A DNA stretch of 64,000 bases from Pontixanthobacter aquaemixtae (GCF_009827395.1 NZ_WTYX01000001.1:62001-126000); one strand, 5' to 3'. Shown: positions 50,817 to 60,495, numbered from the stretch's first letter. Notes: a model not told the origin generated them from the letters alone. Numbers and translations are program-made.

Positions 50817-51729
50817 ATCCGGCTCTCAGAAGTCCGCGAATTTTCCCTAGAGCTCCGGTCCGCTCGGCCAAATTCTTTGCGCCAGCAACCGACGCATCGA
50901 AGGCATCGACCGATTTGAGCAGCATCCGGTTGGCGGCTTCGCCTCTCAGCAGAAAGAACGAACACGCCTCTACGCTGTCCGTCCCGAACATCGCCTTATG
51001 CGCGCCTTCGCCTTCGGTGAAATCGAAATAGCGATACCGTTGTTCGGCAAACAGGCGGTCCAGCGCCTCGAGTTGCAACACGGTGCCGGGTGATAGCCGC
51101 GCGTGATCCGGATCGTAGCCGAGAAAGGCGTAGTTGATCGCGTCGCCTTCGATGGGCAAGTACAGATAGCTCACCGGCTTGCCATCGGCGATTAACAGAT
51201 AGGCGCGGACATTGTCTTGCGCTGCCAAGGCGCGTCGCGCGTCGTGTGATGCTGCATCTTCGGGGAGCCCGGCATTGAGCGATTTCGCCTGATACGTCCG
51301 GCGCGAGAGCGGGATCGCGAGGTCGCGGAACTCGTCCATTTCGTCCGGAGTACGATATTCGCGAAATTCAACCTCGCCGCCAATATCCTTGACCAGTTTG
51401 CGATGCTTGCGCCGCAATGTTGAACGCGTCTTTGAGGAAAAGCGCGCCATGTAATCATCAAAGCTGCCGCGCATGTCGATATAATGGCGGCGGTAAGTCT
51501 GGATGCCGCCGGCGGCCAATCCGCGATGCTCGCGCAGGATCTGCGACAGGGCGTGAGCGGGGGCCGAAAGGATACGATAGCCGTCCTGGCCGTCCGCCAA
51601 ATCGGGCAACGACACTCGGCTGCCGTCGATCACTTCGGTCAGCGACAGCAACACATTCTCAAGCGCTTTGGGAACCGAAAACAGCACTTTCGATCCGACG
51701 ACAAACTTGATGGGGGTCAACGCACCCAT
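50815..51729 (-). CDS. GNAT-family acetyltransferase of the BioF2/FemAB-like type
   Basis: 304 aa with two GNAT-like halves. Motif stretches: YRRHYIDMRGSFDDYMARFSSKTRSTLRRKHRKLVKDIGGEVEFREY, then QDNVRAYLLIADGKPVSYLYLPIEGDAINYAFLGYDPDHARLSPGTVLQLEALDRLF and YRYFDFTEGEGAHKAMFGTDSVEACSFFLL. This resembles acetyltransferase families used in polysaccharide or lipid decoration (PF13480-like). ATG 51729 overlaps the stop of the deacetylase gene (ATGA), so both form an operon, which points to envelope or exopolysaccharide modification. Donor and acceptor are unknown. Confidence 0.82.
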   Translation of the reverse strand: MGALTPIKFVVGSKVLFSVPKALENVLLSLTEVIDGSRVSLPDLADGQDGYRILSAPAHALSQILREHRGLAAGGIQTYRRHYIDMRGSFDDYMARFSSKTRSTLRRKHRKLVKDIGGEVEFREYRTPDEMDEFRDLAIPLSRRTYQAKSLNAGLPEDAASHDARRALAAQDNVRAYLLIADGKPVSYLYLPIEGDAINYAFLGYDPDHARLSPGTVLQLEALDRLFAEQRYRYFDFTEGEGAHKAMFGTDSVEACSFFLLRGEAANRMLLKSVDAFDASVAGAKNLAERTGALGKIRGLLRAG

Positions 51730-52703
51730 CAATCGCTGCCATAAAGAATGTTGGACAGCGCCTGCTCGGCAAGACGGATGCCCGAACGCACCTCGCTAAG
51801 CGGCAATACGGGGGCAGTCACATCGTCATTGGCCACTTCGGGCGGGCTTGCAGCATAAGTCGCGGCATGGGCCCCTTCGATTGCGCTCAATCCCGCGCAA
51901 AATCCGTCAAACCGGTTTTTGACGATGCGATTGATTTTCTGCCGGTCGCGGCTGAGCAATTCGAAGCTGTGGGAGACAATTGTGAAGCTGGGAATTTGCT
52001 GCGCACAGGCGTGCCGTATCGCGGCGAGCAATTCCCACGCCGAAAGCGCGGTAATCTGCGCGTGCCGCAGCGAACCGCCAAAACTGTCCACGCACCCGAT
52101 GGGGACGACGATGGCCCCTTCATGCTCGACCGGAAGTAGGTCGTCATTCGAAAGCGAAATCTCGCAATGTCCGTCGTCAATTCCCGGCGTGTGGCTGGTT
52201 TCATAATCCAGCCCGACAGCGCTCAGCGCGCGCACCGTATCATCGTTTGAACCATAATTCCCTGAACGGAAAGCGACCGGCGTGCGCGCGCCCGCCGCGA
52301 TGAGCGTATCCCGCGCATATTCAAGAATTTGAACCTGCTGGTCATGGGTAAAATCGGCAATGTTATTGCCGGTGTGGTCACCCAACGGGTTCGCTTTTCC
52401 CGCCAGTTCCAGCCATTCGGTGTGGACATGCAATTGCACGTCATGACCGCGCGTTACGATCGGTTCGACAATGTCGGTGATCGCTTCAACACCCCAGATC
52501 AGCGCAGGCATGGGATCGACGAAGAATACGCCTTTCAGGCCGTGGCGATCGAACACATCCATTTGATATTGCACGCCAACATCGCCATCGGGAGTTTCGC
52601 AAGCGATCGAGCGCCTGAAATTTTCCTCGCGCAGCCCGGTTCCTTCCGCTTTGGCAAAGCCAGCAGAATATTCGGTGTCGATAGTGATATACACCGCGGT
52701 CAT
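51729..52703 (-). CDS. Polysaccharide deacetylase-like protein
   Basis: 324 aa. NodB-like fold features: VYITIDTEYS at the start (D-x-E rather than D-D-G), GLKGVFFVDPMPALIWG, RGHDVQLHVHTEW (H-x-H metal site), VAFRSGNYGSNDDTVRALSAVGLDYETSHTPG and FTIVSHSFELLS. The T-x-D-x-E variant is typical of the WalW-type/polysaccharide deacetylase group whose substrate is unknown. It is translationally coupled to the downstream GNAT gene. A metal-dependent deacetylation of a surface glycan is the most likely reaction, but the missing aspartate in the first motif makes catalysis uncertain. Confidence 0.78.
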   Translation of the reverse strand: MTAVYITIDTEYSAGFAKAEGTGLREENFRRSIACETPDGDVGVQYQMDVFDRHGLKGVFFVDPMPALIWGVEAITDIVEPIVTRGHDVQLHVHTEWLELAGKANPLGDHTGNNIADFTHDQQVQILEYARDTLIAAGARTPVAFRSGNYGSNDDTVRALSAVGLDYETSHTPGIDDGHCEISLSNDDLLPVEHEGAIVVPIGCVDSFGGSLRHAQITALSAWELLAAIRHACAQQIPSFTIVSHSFELLSRDRQKINRIVKNRFDGFCAGLSAIEGAHAATYAASPPEVANDDVTAPVLPLSEVRSGIRLAEQALSNILYGSD

Positions 52704-52764
52704 GCCCGCACGCGTAGCAGCGACAGGTTAAGGTTGCGTTTGCCCTAATTCGGGCGCGTTGCGA

Positions 52765-53520
52765 TCAAATTCCGCCGGGCGTAAAGTCGAAGCCCAGCTC
52801 ACCCAATCCCTCGCACAGCACATGCATGCAGCTTTGCAATGCATCTGCGTCGGTAGAGCGGATGACAAAGTTCGAACCGACTTTGCCTTCGCGGAAAAAG
52901 GGATAGCTGCCGAGCTGGCAGTTTTCGTGCGCCTTTTCGACTTCGCGCAGCAGAGTGGAGACTTCGCTTTCGGGAATAAAGCCGCCAACGGTCTCCGAAA
53001 GGAGCGGTGCACCGCCTTCCAGCGAGCCGGTGAGCGCATCGAGCATGCCAGCGGTGATGTGCGGGACGCCCGCCATCAGATGGATGTTGCCGATCTTGAT
53101 GCCCGGAGCGCCGGTTTTCTGGTTGGGGATCAGCTCTGCGCCATCGGGCACACGCGCCATCCGCAACCGCGCATCGTTCAGCCCGCCCTTGTCGCTGTAA
53201 TATCGCTCCAGAATGGCGCGTGCATCGGGGTGGATGACCACACCCACGCCAAGCGCCTCTGCCACCGCGTCAACAGTAATATCGTCATGCGTCGGGCCAA
53301 TTCCGCCGGTGGTGAACAGGTAATCGTTGCGCGCCCTCAGCGCGTTGACCGCCTCCACGATCCGTTCCTGCACATCGGCAACCACGCGTACTTCATCGAG
53401 CCGGATATTCTGGACCTGCAGCCAGCTCGCCACTTGGGCAATATTCTTGTCATGCGTGCGGCCAGACAGAATTTCATCGCCGATTACGACAAGTCCGGCG
53501 GTGTAGATTTTCTCGCTCAT
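52765..53520 (-). CDS. CinA-like molybdopterin-binding domain protein
   Basis: 251 aa. MoCF-biosynth domain motifs: AGLVVIGDEILSGRTHDKNIAQVASWL, VVADVQERIVEAVNAL, YLFTTGGIGPTHDDITVDAVAEALG, then GAPGIKIGNIHLMAGVPHITAGML. This is the N-terminal part of CinA (competence/damage-inducible protein A), a nucleotide pyrophosphatase-like domain; the C-terminal nicotinamide-nucleotide deamidase domain is absent, as in many alphaproteobacterial YfaY/CinA-like proteins. Possible role: hydrolysis of damaged or modified nucleotides such as ADP-ribose. Between the deacetylase and the monooxygenase genes, no operon link evident. Confidence 0.9.
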   Translation of the reverse strand: MSEKIYTAGLVVIGDEILSGRTHDKNIAQVASWLQVQNIRLDEVRVVADVQERIVEAVNALRARNDYLFTTGGIGPTHDDITVDAVAEALGVGVVIHPDARAILERYYSDKGGLNDARLRMARVPDGAELIPNQKTGAPGIKIGNIHLMAGVPHITAGMLDALTGSLEGGAPLLSETVGGFIPESEVSTLLREVEKAHENCQLGSYPFFREGKVGSNFVIRSTDADALQSCMHVLCEGLGELGFDFTPGGI

Positions 53521-53565
53521 AAAGTCGGGTTAGGCGATCACGGCACGCAGGTGAAGAGCGGAAAG

Positions 53566-55068
53566 CTATTCCGCCGCTTCCAACTGCTGTTCCGGCTCGA
53601 CCGCATTGGCGCCGGCTTTGTGCAAAGAGATCAAACCGTCTCCAACCGGGCCTTCCTGCATGATCTTGCGATCATGGATATATTCCTGATTGAGCCGCCA
53701 CGGGTAAGTGACCGAATTCTTCGGCATGATGTGTTTCGACCGTTGGATATAGCCGCTGGAGAAGTCGAAAATGTCGTCCTCTTCCAATTGGTGATCCGCC
53801 GGCAAAACGGGAACAGCGACATCGCTTCCGCGCTTCTCCATCAAATTGAGAAGGCGGCAGACATATTCTGAATTGATGTCCGCCCGTAATGTCCAGCTTG
53901 CGTTGAGATATCCGAACACCACCGCCAGATTGGGCAGGTTGGAGAACATACAGCCCTTGTAATAAAACCGCTCAGCGAAATCGACGGGCGCACCATCCTG
54001 GCTAACCGCGATCTTCCCGCCCACAGCGAGCTTCAGCCCGGTCGCAGTGATGATGATATCGGCTTCTAGCGTTTCGCCATTATCCAGTTCGATTCCGTTT
54101 TCGGAAAATTTGCTGATTTTCGCAGTGACAACGCTGGCCTTGCCCGATTTCATCGCTTCGAACAGATCATCGTCGGGAACCAGACAAAGGCGCTGTTCCC
54201 ACGGATTGTAGGGCGGCGTAAAAGTCGCGTCATCGTAGTTTGTGCCCAAAGCCTTGACGATGCGCTTCTTGAGCGCCTGCTTCACTTTCTCGGGCTTGCC
54301 GCGGGCACGTTTGAAACCGATGTCCTGCAGCTTGATGTTTTTCCAGCGTGTGATTTTGTATGCAGTTTTCTCGGGCAAGATCTTGCGCAGGAAATTGGCA
54401 ATTGCGTCTTTGGCCGGGCGCGAGAACATCCATGTAGGTGTGCGCTGGAGCATGGTTACATGCCCGGCCTTGTCCGCCATTGACGGTACAATGGTCACCG
54501 CCGTCGCGCCCGATCCGATAACGACCACTTTCTTGCCGCTGTAATCGAGATCATCGGGCCAAAATTGCGGATGGACCACCTGACCTTTGAAATCGCCAAA
54601 TTCAAAGCCGGGATCATAGGCTTCGTCATAGTCGTAGTAACCCGATGCCAGATACAGGAAATTCGCGGTCATCCGCGTTTGCGATCCGTCTGCCTGCTCG
54701 ATCGTGACATGCCAGCGGGCATCGTCGCTGCGCCAATCGGCAGAAATGACTTTCTGGCTGTAGCGGATGTGCTTGCGGATATCGCGTTCGTCGACAATCG
54801 TGTTGAGATAGTCGAGAATCGCGGGAGCATCGGCGATTGATTTTTCATGCTTCCAGGGTTCGAACACAAAACCCAGCGTATGCATGTCCGAGTCAGAGCG
54901 AATGCCGGGATAGCGGAACAGATCCCAGGTCCCGCCCAGATTTTCCCGACGCTCCACGATGGCGTAAGAGCGACCCGGGCACTCCATTTCCAAATGTGCG
55001 GCCATGCCAATTCCGGAAATTCCGGCGCCGACAATCAAGACATCGAAATCGGGGGCGGTTGCTAGCAT
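53566..55068 (-). CDS. Flavin-dependent (Baeyer-Villiger-type) monooxygenase
   Basis: 500 aa. FAD Rossmann motif VLIVGAGISGIGMAAHLE with GGTWDLFRYPGIRSD, the BVMO fingerprint FKGQVVHPQFWPDD (F-x-G-x-x-x-H-x-x-x-W), the NADPH Rossmann motif VVVIGSGATAVTIVPSM, and a C-terminal IIITATG. It inserts oxygen into ketones or oxidises heteroatoms using NADPH and FAD. A fairly long, basic middle part (ITRWKNIKLQDIGFKRARGKPEKVKQALKKRIVKALG) is common in this subfamily. Divergent from the TonB receptor gene at 55173. Substrate unknown. Confidence 0.92.
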   Translation of the reverse strand: MLATAPDFDVLIVGAGISGIGMAAHLEMECPGRSYAIVERRENLGGTWDLFRYPGIRSDSDMHTLGFVFEPWKHEKSIADAPAILDYLNTIVDERDIRKHIRYSQKVISADWRSDDARWHVTIEQADGSQTRMTANFLYLASGYYDYDEAYDPGFEFGDFKGQVVHPQFWPDDLDYSGKKVVVIGSGATAVTIVPSMADKAGHVTMLQRTPTWMFSRPAKDAIANFLRKILPEKTAYKITRWKNIKLQDIGFKRARGKPEKVKQALKKRIVKALGTNYDDATFTPPYNPWEQRLCLVPDDDLFEAMKSGKASVVTAKISKFSENGIELDNGETLEADIIITATGLKLAVGGKIAVSQDGAPVDFAERFYYKGCMFSNLPNLAVVFGYLNASWTLRADINSEYVCRLLNLMEKRGSDVAVPVLPADHQLEEDDIFDFSSGYIQRSKHIMPKNSVTYPWRLNQEYIHDRKIMQEGPVGDGLISLHKAGANAVEPEQQLEAAE

Positions 55069-55172
55069 TGTCTCTCTCCTGCTGTTTGCGTTGAAGCACA
55101 GCTTTGCGGCAATTGCGAGTCCGGTTGCAGAATAATACTGACGTTGACGTAAAGTGGCGTTAGGGCGCGCGC

Positions 55173-57197
55173 ATGCGTTTCTCCCTCAAATTTGCCGTTT
55201 CCGCGCTGGCGCTGATTTCCGCCGCGCCTGCCTTTGCACAAGACGAGGATCCGCGCGAACAGGATGAAGCCGACATCATCGTGAAGGGGCAGGGGCTCGA
55301 AGATTCGCCCGCACAAACAGCCTATTCCTCGATCGAGCTGGATCGGGTTGCGATCACAACATCGGCTTCGGGCCGGATCGAGGATGTGCTGTCATCGGTT
55401 GCAGGCTTCCAGCAATTCCGCCGATCGGACAGTCGCAGCTCCAACCCCAGCGCGCAAGGCGTTACGCTGCGCGCGCTCGGCGGGAATGCGACCAGCCGCG
55501 CGCTGGTGCTGCTCGATGGCGTGCCAATGGCCGATCCGTTCTTCGGATATATTCCGCTGAGCGCGATTGCGCCCGAGCGACTCGACACAATCCGGGTTAC
55601 GCGCGGGGGCGGTTCCGGGCCATTCGGTGCAGGCGCGCTTGCCGGTACGATCGAACTCAACAGCGCCGATGCCAATATGCTGGGGCCGGTCAGTGGCTCA
55701 GTCTTTGTCAACGATCGCGGCGAGACCGAAGCCAGCGGCAGCATCGCGCAAAATTTGGGCTCCGGCTTCGCTGTTTTGAGCGGACGCTGGGATCGCGGGC
55801 AGGGCTTTTTCACGACGCCGGAGGACCAGCGTGTCCCGGCTACTGCGAGGGCCGGTTTTGATAGCTGGTCTTTCGGAGTACGCGGCGCTGCGCCGCTAAC
55901 CGATTCTATCGAACTGCAAGCTCGCGGCCTGGTGTTCAATGACGAGCGCGTCTTGCGTTTTGACGGTGCTGACAGTTCCAGCGAGGGCGCCGATGCGAGC
56001 ATCCGCATTGTCGGGCGTGGCGATTGGCAGTTTGATGCGGTCGGCTATTTGCAGTCTCGCAATTTCTCCAATGTGGTGATTTCTTCGACGCGCTTTGTTC
56101 GCGTACTGGATCAGCGCAACACGCCATCGACAGGGCTGGGCGGAAAGTTCGAGATACGCCCGCCGGTGGGTGCCGATCATGTGCTGCGTATGGGCATGGA
56201 TTACCGGCGTTCGTCGGGCGAATTGCAGGAAGAGGCCTATAGCGCTTTCACAGGTAGTCTTCGCGAACGCCGCCGCGCGGGCGGGCGAAACAGCGATTTC
56301 GGTGTCTTTATCGAGGATGACTGGTTGATTGGTGATCTGGTCCTGACCGGCGGCATTCGCGCGAACCGGACCGTGATCGAGAACGGTTTCTATCGGGCAG
56401 TGGATGCGGACAATGTGCTTGTCGATGAAACCATCGCGCCGGATCGAGCGGATTGGTCTTTCTCCTATCGCGCCGGGGTGTCCTATGACGCGAGTGACGG
56501 GCTGCGCCTTCGCGCCGCGGCCTATCGCGGATTGCGCTTGCCAACATTGAACGAGCTATACCGGCCTTTCGTGGTTTTCCCGGTGGTGACGCAGGCCAAT
56601 GACGCGCTGGAGAATGAACAGCTAGAAGGTTTTGAGGCCGGCGTTGACTTCACCCCAGCCGAGGGTGTCGAGCTCTCGGTCACGGCGTTCAACAACCGCG
56701 TTGAAAACGCCATCGCCAATGTCACTTTGTCGCCGACTTTGCGGCAGCGGCAGAACTTGTCGGCGATCGAAGCGCGCGGGATAGAGGCGGGGGCATCGAT
56801 TACCGCCGGGCAAATCAGCTTTAACGGGACCATCGCTTACACCGATGCACAGGTCGATGGCAGCGGGGCATCGCTTGCATTGGATGGCAACCGTCCGCCG
56901 CAAATGCCCGAATTCGCCGCCAGCGCGACTGTTGCATGGAAGCCCGCGAAAAATTGGCTGCTCTCGGCAACTTTGCGCCACGTCGGTGCCCAGTTTGAGA
57001 GCGACCAGGAAACCGATGTGCTGCCCGCGGCGACCACGCTAGACGCTTTTGCGCAAATTCCCCTCTCCGGGAAATTCTCGCTGGTCCTGCGCGGCGAAAA
57101 TCTGTTCGACGAGACTATCGTAACGCGCAATTCAGATGGCGCGCTTGACCTTGGCGTTCCGCGCACCGTTTGGGGCGGAATACGGTTCGGCTTCTAG
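55173..57197 (+). CDS. TonB-dependent outer-membrane receptor (674 aa)
   Basis: 674 aa. Signal peptide MRFSLKFAVSALALISAAPAFA, TonB-box-like region, plug domain (IEDVLSSVAGFQQFRRSDSRSSNPSAQGVTLRALGGNATSRALVLLDGVPMADPFFGYIPLS, RLDTIRVTRGGGSGPFGAGALAGTIEL) and a 22-strand barrel with the C-terminal Phe (TVWGGIRFGF). Shape and length fit the BtuB/CirA class rather than long Oar- or SusC-type receptors. No cobalamin riboswitch was recognised upstream (only 104 bp). It is divergent from the monooxygenase and shares CTAG at its stop with the convergent malonyltransferase-like gene. Confidence 0.93.
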   Translation: MRFSLKFAVSALALISAAPAFAQDEDPREQDEADIIVKGQGLEDSPAQTAYSSIELDRVAITTSASGRIEDVLSSVAGFQQFRRSDSRSSNPSAQGVTLRALGGNATSRALVLLDGVPMADPFFGYIPLSAIAPERLDTIRVTRGGGSGPFGAGALAGTIELNSADANMLGPVSGSVFVNDRGETEASGSIAQNLGSGFAVLSGRWDRGQGFFTTPEDQRVPATARAGFDSWSFGVRGAAPLTDSIELQARGLVFNDERVLRFDGADSSSEGADASIRIVGRGDWQFDAVGYLQSRNFSNVVISSTRFVRVLDQRNTPSTGLGGKFEIRPPVGADHVLRMGMDYRRSSGELQEEAYSAFTGSLRERRRAGGRNSDFGVFIEDDWLIGDLVLTGGIRANRTVIENGFYRAVDADNVLVDETIAPDRADWSFSYRAGVSYDASDGLRLRAAAYRGLRLPTLNELYRPFVVFPVVTQANDALENEQLEGFEAGVDFTPAEGVELSVTAFNNRVENAIANVTLSPTLRQRQNLSAIEARGIEAGASITAGQISFNGTIAYTDAQVDGSGASLALDGNRPPQMPEFAASATVAWKPAKNWLLSATLRHVGAQFESDQETDVLPAATTLDAFAQIPLSGKFSLVLRGENLFDETIVTRNSDGALDLGVPRTVWGGIRFGF

Positions 57198-58234
57198 ACA
57201 ACGACGCCGCGCTGTTCGTGCAGACCCATTGATACCAGCAGGCCGCTTTCGGCTTGTTCGGATTTGAAAGCGGCCTTGCTGCCCATGCCTTTCCAGTCGG
57301 CGAGGATCAGCGATTGTGCCACCGCACCGCCCAAAGTGGTTCCGGGGCCGGTGATAATGAACAGGTCGGGTGCAAACTCGCGCGCGGCGACTTCAATGGC
57401 TCGCGTAAAGTCATAGGACTCCGTCACCTGGTGACCCAGCGTATAATCCCACAGCGCTTGCGTGTCGCTGGCATGCGGCCACCAGATCGCGCCGCGCCCA
57501 TCGATCATCGGCACATCCGGCTGGCCAAACAGGTCTGGCGAGAGAAGATCGCGACCTTTCTCTGCAACTGGTTGCTGCAAGCGCGTATGAAACGCCGCAT
57601 GATTGCCGAGCCGCATCGGAAACCGTCCGTCGATGGCGTCCACGGCACTTTCAAACGCTTTCAATCCAGCCTCGTTACCCGCCAGCACCAGCATCCCGCC
57701 GAGGTGAATAGAGGAGAGCAAGATATGATCTGCGCGCCCGTTGATTTCTGAGACTGTCACCAGCAGATCATCGCGCTTGGCCGCATCGGGCATCCAATCA
57801 TCGCCCACAAACGGGTAAACCAGTTGTCCGCCAATCAGCGCTTCCTGCATCAGCGTACCCATAGTGTTGGCCACGGTGAAGCCGTCTTCCGGCGATGTTG
57901 CTCCGGCGCAGGCAAGCGCGGAGTACCAGCCCATCGAATTGCCGGTGACCGCGACGACGTCCACAGCGCCGCGATCAATGCTTAGAAAATCACCCAGTGT
58001 AGCCGCAAAGATCAAGCCGGACGCATTGTCTCCGCGCGTATGTCTGGCGAGCGAGAACCGCTCGGCTCCATCGAGCGAGGACAGCGTTTCCTGATCGCGC
58101 GCACTGCGCTGCGCATCGAATTTTGTCAGCAGCGCCTGGTCGGGAAAATGCCTGCGTAAATACCCCAGCTCGGTCTTGTTATAAGTCCCCCGGCCGGGGC
58201 AAATGACGACTGCGCTCTTTTTGCCGGTGGTCAT
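57194..58234 (-). CDS. ACP S-malonyltransferase-like protein
   Basis: 346 aa. The hydrolase-fold nucleophile is S100 in AVTGNSMGWYSALACAG (G-N-S-M-G instead of the usual G-H-S-x-G); conserved histidine candidate in GNHAAFHTRLQQPV, and a C-terminal FIITGPGTTLGGAVAQSLI block. ICPGRGTYNKTELGYL at the start replaces the usual FPGQGSQ. It is related to malonyl-CoA:ACP transacylases (FabD type) but far from FabD itself. Its ATG overlaps the stop of the fused E1 dehydrogenase (58231-58234), so the two are translationally coupled. Substrate and partner ACP unknown. Confidence 0.75.
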   Translation of the reverse strand: MTTGKKSAVVICPGRGTYNKTELGYLRRHFPDQALLTKFDAQRSARDQETLSSLDGAERFSLARHTRGDNASGLIFAATLGDFLSIDRGAVDVVAVTGNSMGWYSALACAGATSPEDGFTVANTMGTLMQEALIGGQLVYPFVGDDWMPDAAKRDDLLVTVSEINGRADHILLSSIHLGGMLVLAGNEAGLKAFESAVDAIDGRFPMRLGNHAAFHTRLQQPVAEKGRDLLSPDLFGQPDVPMIDGRGAIWWPHASDTQALWDYTLGHQVTESYDFTRAIEVAAREFAPDLFIITGPGTTLGGAVAQSLILADWKGMGSKAAFKSEQAESGLLVSMGLHEQRGVVV

Positions 58235-60420
58235 TGCGTGCCTCCTGCCAAAGCGGTGGCTGCTTTCACAATTCCATCGGCTGACGGCATGGTTGCAGCA
58301 TAGGCCGGCCCGGTCGGGATAAGGCTGTCTTCCGCGACGAGCCGTGCATGGCGCATATCCGATTTCTCGGTGAACATTGCCATCAGCGCTTCGGCCAAGC
58401 CGCCGGTGCGGCGCGTTTCGTCAACAATAAGCACATTGGCGCAGCCCTTCGCGGCGGCAAGCAGCGATTCTTCGGGCAGAGGTGACAGCCAGTTCAAATC
58501 GATAACGCGCGTTTTGATGCCTTTGTCGGCCAGTATTTTTTGAGCCTGTAAGGAGAGATAGGTGCCGTTGCCGAATGTCACGATGGCGACATCTTTGCCG
58601 TCACCATGCGTTGTAACCTGGCCCAGTGGGAGGCGGTCTGACGGATCGGGGTAGGTCCGCAGCCATCCGCCATCGCCCGGCTCATGCAGATCACGCATCG
58701 GGTAAAGCGCAATCGGCTCCAGGAAGATCACCAGCCGCTGTTCCTCGCGGGCTAGCCGTACCGCTTCGCGCATCATCCGCGCGGCGTCCGCCCCGTTGGA
58801 TGGGCAGGCCAGAATTACACCGGGGACATCGCGAATAGCGGCGAAACTGTTGTCATTATGGAAGTGCCCGCCAAAGCCCTTCTGATAGCCAAGCCCTGCA
58901 ATCCGGACGACCATCGGGTTGGTAAATTGGCCATTGGAGAAGAACGGTAACGTCGCGCCTTCGCCGCGGATCTGGTCCTCGGCATTGTGGTAATAGGCAA
59001 GGAACTGGATTTCGGGGATCGGCAAGAAACCGTTCTGTGCCATGCCCAGACCAAGCCCGAGGATGGACTGTTCGTCCAGAAGCGTATCGATTACCCGCGC
59101 TCTGCCAAAACGCGCTGACAGCTTTTGCGTCACCCCGTAGACGCCGCCTTTGCGCCCGATATCCTCTCCCATCATCGCGATCTCGGGGTATTCCAGCATC
59201 AGATCGGTCAGCGCCCAATTGATTAACCGCGACATGATTTGCGGTTGGTCCATCAGCTTCATATCGCCGCCGAACGCCGCCGCACGATTTTCGGGGGCCG
59301 GGCCGTTGCTTCGCTCGCATGCACGCGCTGGCGGGATGATGCTCGCCATGACCTGTTCGGCGGTCTGCAAACGCGGCCGTGTCACCGCCTCCGTCGCAAT
59401 CCGGTCAACACGCTTTGCGGTCTGGTTGTAGATATCGAGCGCCGCTGCACGGCCCAGCGCGCCTGCTTCGTCCATCAACCGGACCGAATGCAGAAGCGGA
59501 TCATTCGCCTCTTCGGCCTCAACCTCTGACTTCGCCATATAAGTCGTCGGTACATCGGCGCCTGCATGGCCATAGAGGCGGATCGTGCGGATATGCAGAA
59601 AAGCCGGCTTGCGGCGTGTGCGGACATAGTGCGCCGCCTGCTGCGTTACCCGGAAAGTGTCGTAGATATCGGTCCCGTCGCAGCTGAAATATTTGAGCCC
59701 CGGTCGTGCCTGAAAGCTCGCTGCGATCCAGCCGGTCGGGGTCTTGGTCGAAATTCCAATCCCGTTATCCTCGCACACCCAGAGCAGCGGCATCGGGATC
59801 TTCTGATAGGCTGTCCAGCATGACGTGTTAATCGCGCCTTGTGCGGTCGAATGATTGGCCGAGGCATCGCCGAAGCTGCACATTACAATTGCGTCATCGG
59901 GCAATAGTTTATGCTCTGGCGGCTGGCGCTTGGCGAGGCCGAGCGAATAGGCCGCGCCAACCGCTTTGGGCAAATGGCTGGCAATGGTCGAAGTCTGCGG
60001 CGGGATTGTCAGAGCTTTGGAGCCAAGGACCTTGTGCCGCCCGCCCGAAATCGGGTCTTCGCTGGAACAGGCAAAACTCAGCAACATGTCCCAGGTGATG
60101 GTTTGGCCCGGCACCTGTTCTGCCCGCTGGATTTGAAATGCGGCGTCGCGATAATGCAAAAATGCCATATCGGTGGGGCGCAATGCAGCTGCGACTGCGG
60201 CCATTCCTTCATGCCCCGACGAACCGATCGTGTAGAAGCCTTCGCCCTTGCTTTGCATCGCGCGGCTGGTGCGGTCGAGTGCACGCGTCAGGCAGCCAGA
60301 TCGATAGATCGAAACCGCCAGAGCTTCGCCAAGCGGCCCTTCTGGATTTGCGCCTTGGGGCAGGTCACCATCCGCGACCCGGCGGAGGAAATTGTCATGT
60401 ACGATTTGCGCGCGGTCCAT
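58231..60420 (-). CDS. Fused alpha-beta 2-oxo acid dehydrogenase E1 (thiamine-diphosphate enzyme)
   Basis: 729 aa. The N-terminal half is an E1-alpha: HYRDAAFQIQRA, the ThDP motif CSFGDASANHSTAQGAINTS (G-D-x...N) and YGHAGADVPTTYM. The C-terminal half, from about residue 390, is an E1-beta: EIAMMGEDIGRKGGVYGVTQKLSARFG, IDTLLDEQSILGLGLGMAQNGFLPIPEIQFLAYYHNAEDQIRGEGA, GFGGHFHNDNSFAAI and a transketolase C-terminal domain (DVAIVTFGNGTYLSLQAQK). It should decarboxylate a 2-oxo acid. No E2 or E3 gene follows; instead the malonyltransferase-like gene is coupled, so the acyl acceptor may be unusual. Confidence 0.88.
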   Translation of the reverse strand: MDRAQIVHDNFLRRVADGDLPQGANPEGPLGEALAVSIYRSGCLTRALDRTSRAMQSKGEGFYTIGSSGHEGMAAVAAALRPTDMAFLHYRDAAFQIQRAEQVPGQTITWDMLLSFACSSEDPISGGRHKVLGSKALTIPPQTSTIASHLPKAVGAAYSLGLAKRQPPEHKLLPDDAIVMCSFGDASANHSTAQGAINTSCWTAYQKIPMPLLWVCEDNGIGISTKTPTGWIAASFQARPGLKYFSCDGTDIYDTFRVTQQAAHYVRTRRKPAFLHIRTIRLYGHAGADVPTTYMAKSEVEAEEANDPLLHSVRLMDEAGALGRAAALDIYNQTAKRVDRIATEAVTRPRLQTAEQVMASIIPPARACERSNGPAPENRAAAFGGDMKLMDQPQIMSRLINWALTDLMLEYPEIAMMGEDIGRKGGVYGVTQKLSARFGRARVIDTLLDEQSILGLGLGMAQNGFLPIPEIQFLAYYHNAEDQIRGEGATLPFFSNGQFTNPMVVRIAGLGYQKGFGGHFHNDNSFAAIRDVPGVILACPSNGADAARMMREAVRLAREEQRLVIFLEPIALYPMRDLHEPGDGGWLRTYPDPSDRLPLGQVTTHGDGKDVAIVTFGNGTYLSLQAQKILADKGIKTRVIDLNWLSPLPEESLLAAAKGCANVLIVDETRRTGGLAEALMAMFTEKSDMRHARLVAEDSLIPTGPAYAATMPSADGIVKAATALAGGTQ

Positions 60421-60495
60421 CCGCCACCTTTAGCCGCCTTTGCTATCAGCGGCCAAGCCTAGTTTCATCTGCAACCAATGGCCGGGAAGGAAATG

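Noticed and set aside
55069-55172. Cobalamin riboswitch before the 674-aa TonB receptor
   Set aside because: The gap is only 104 bp and none of the conserved B12-box bases are seen.
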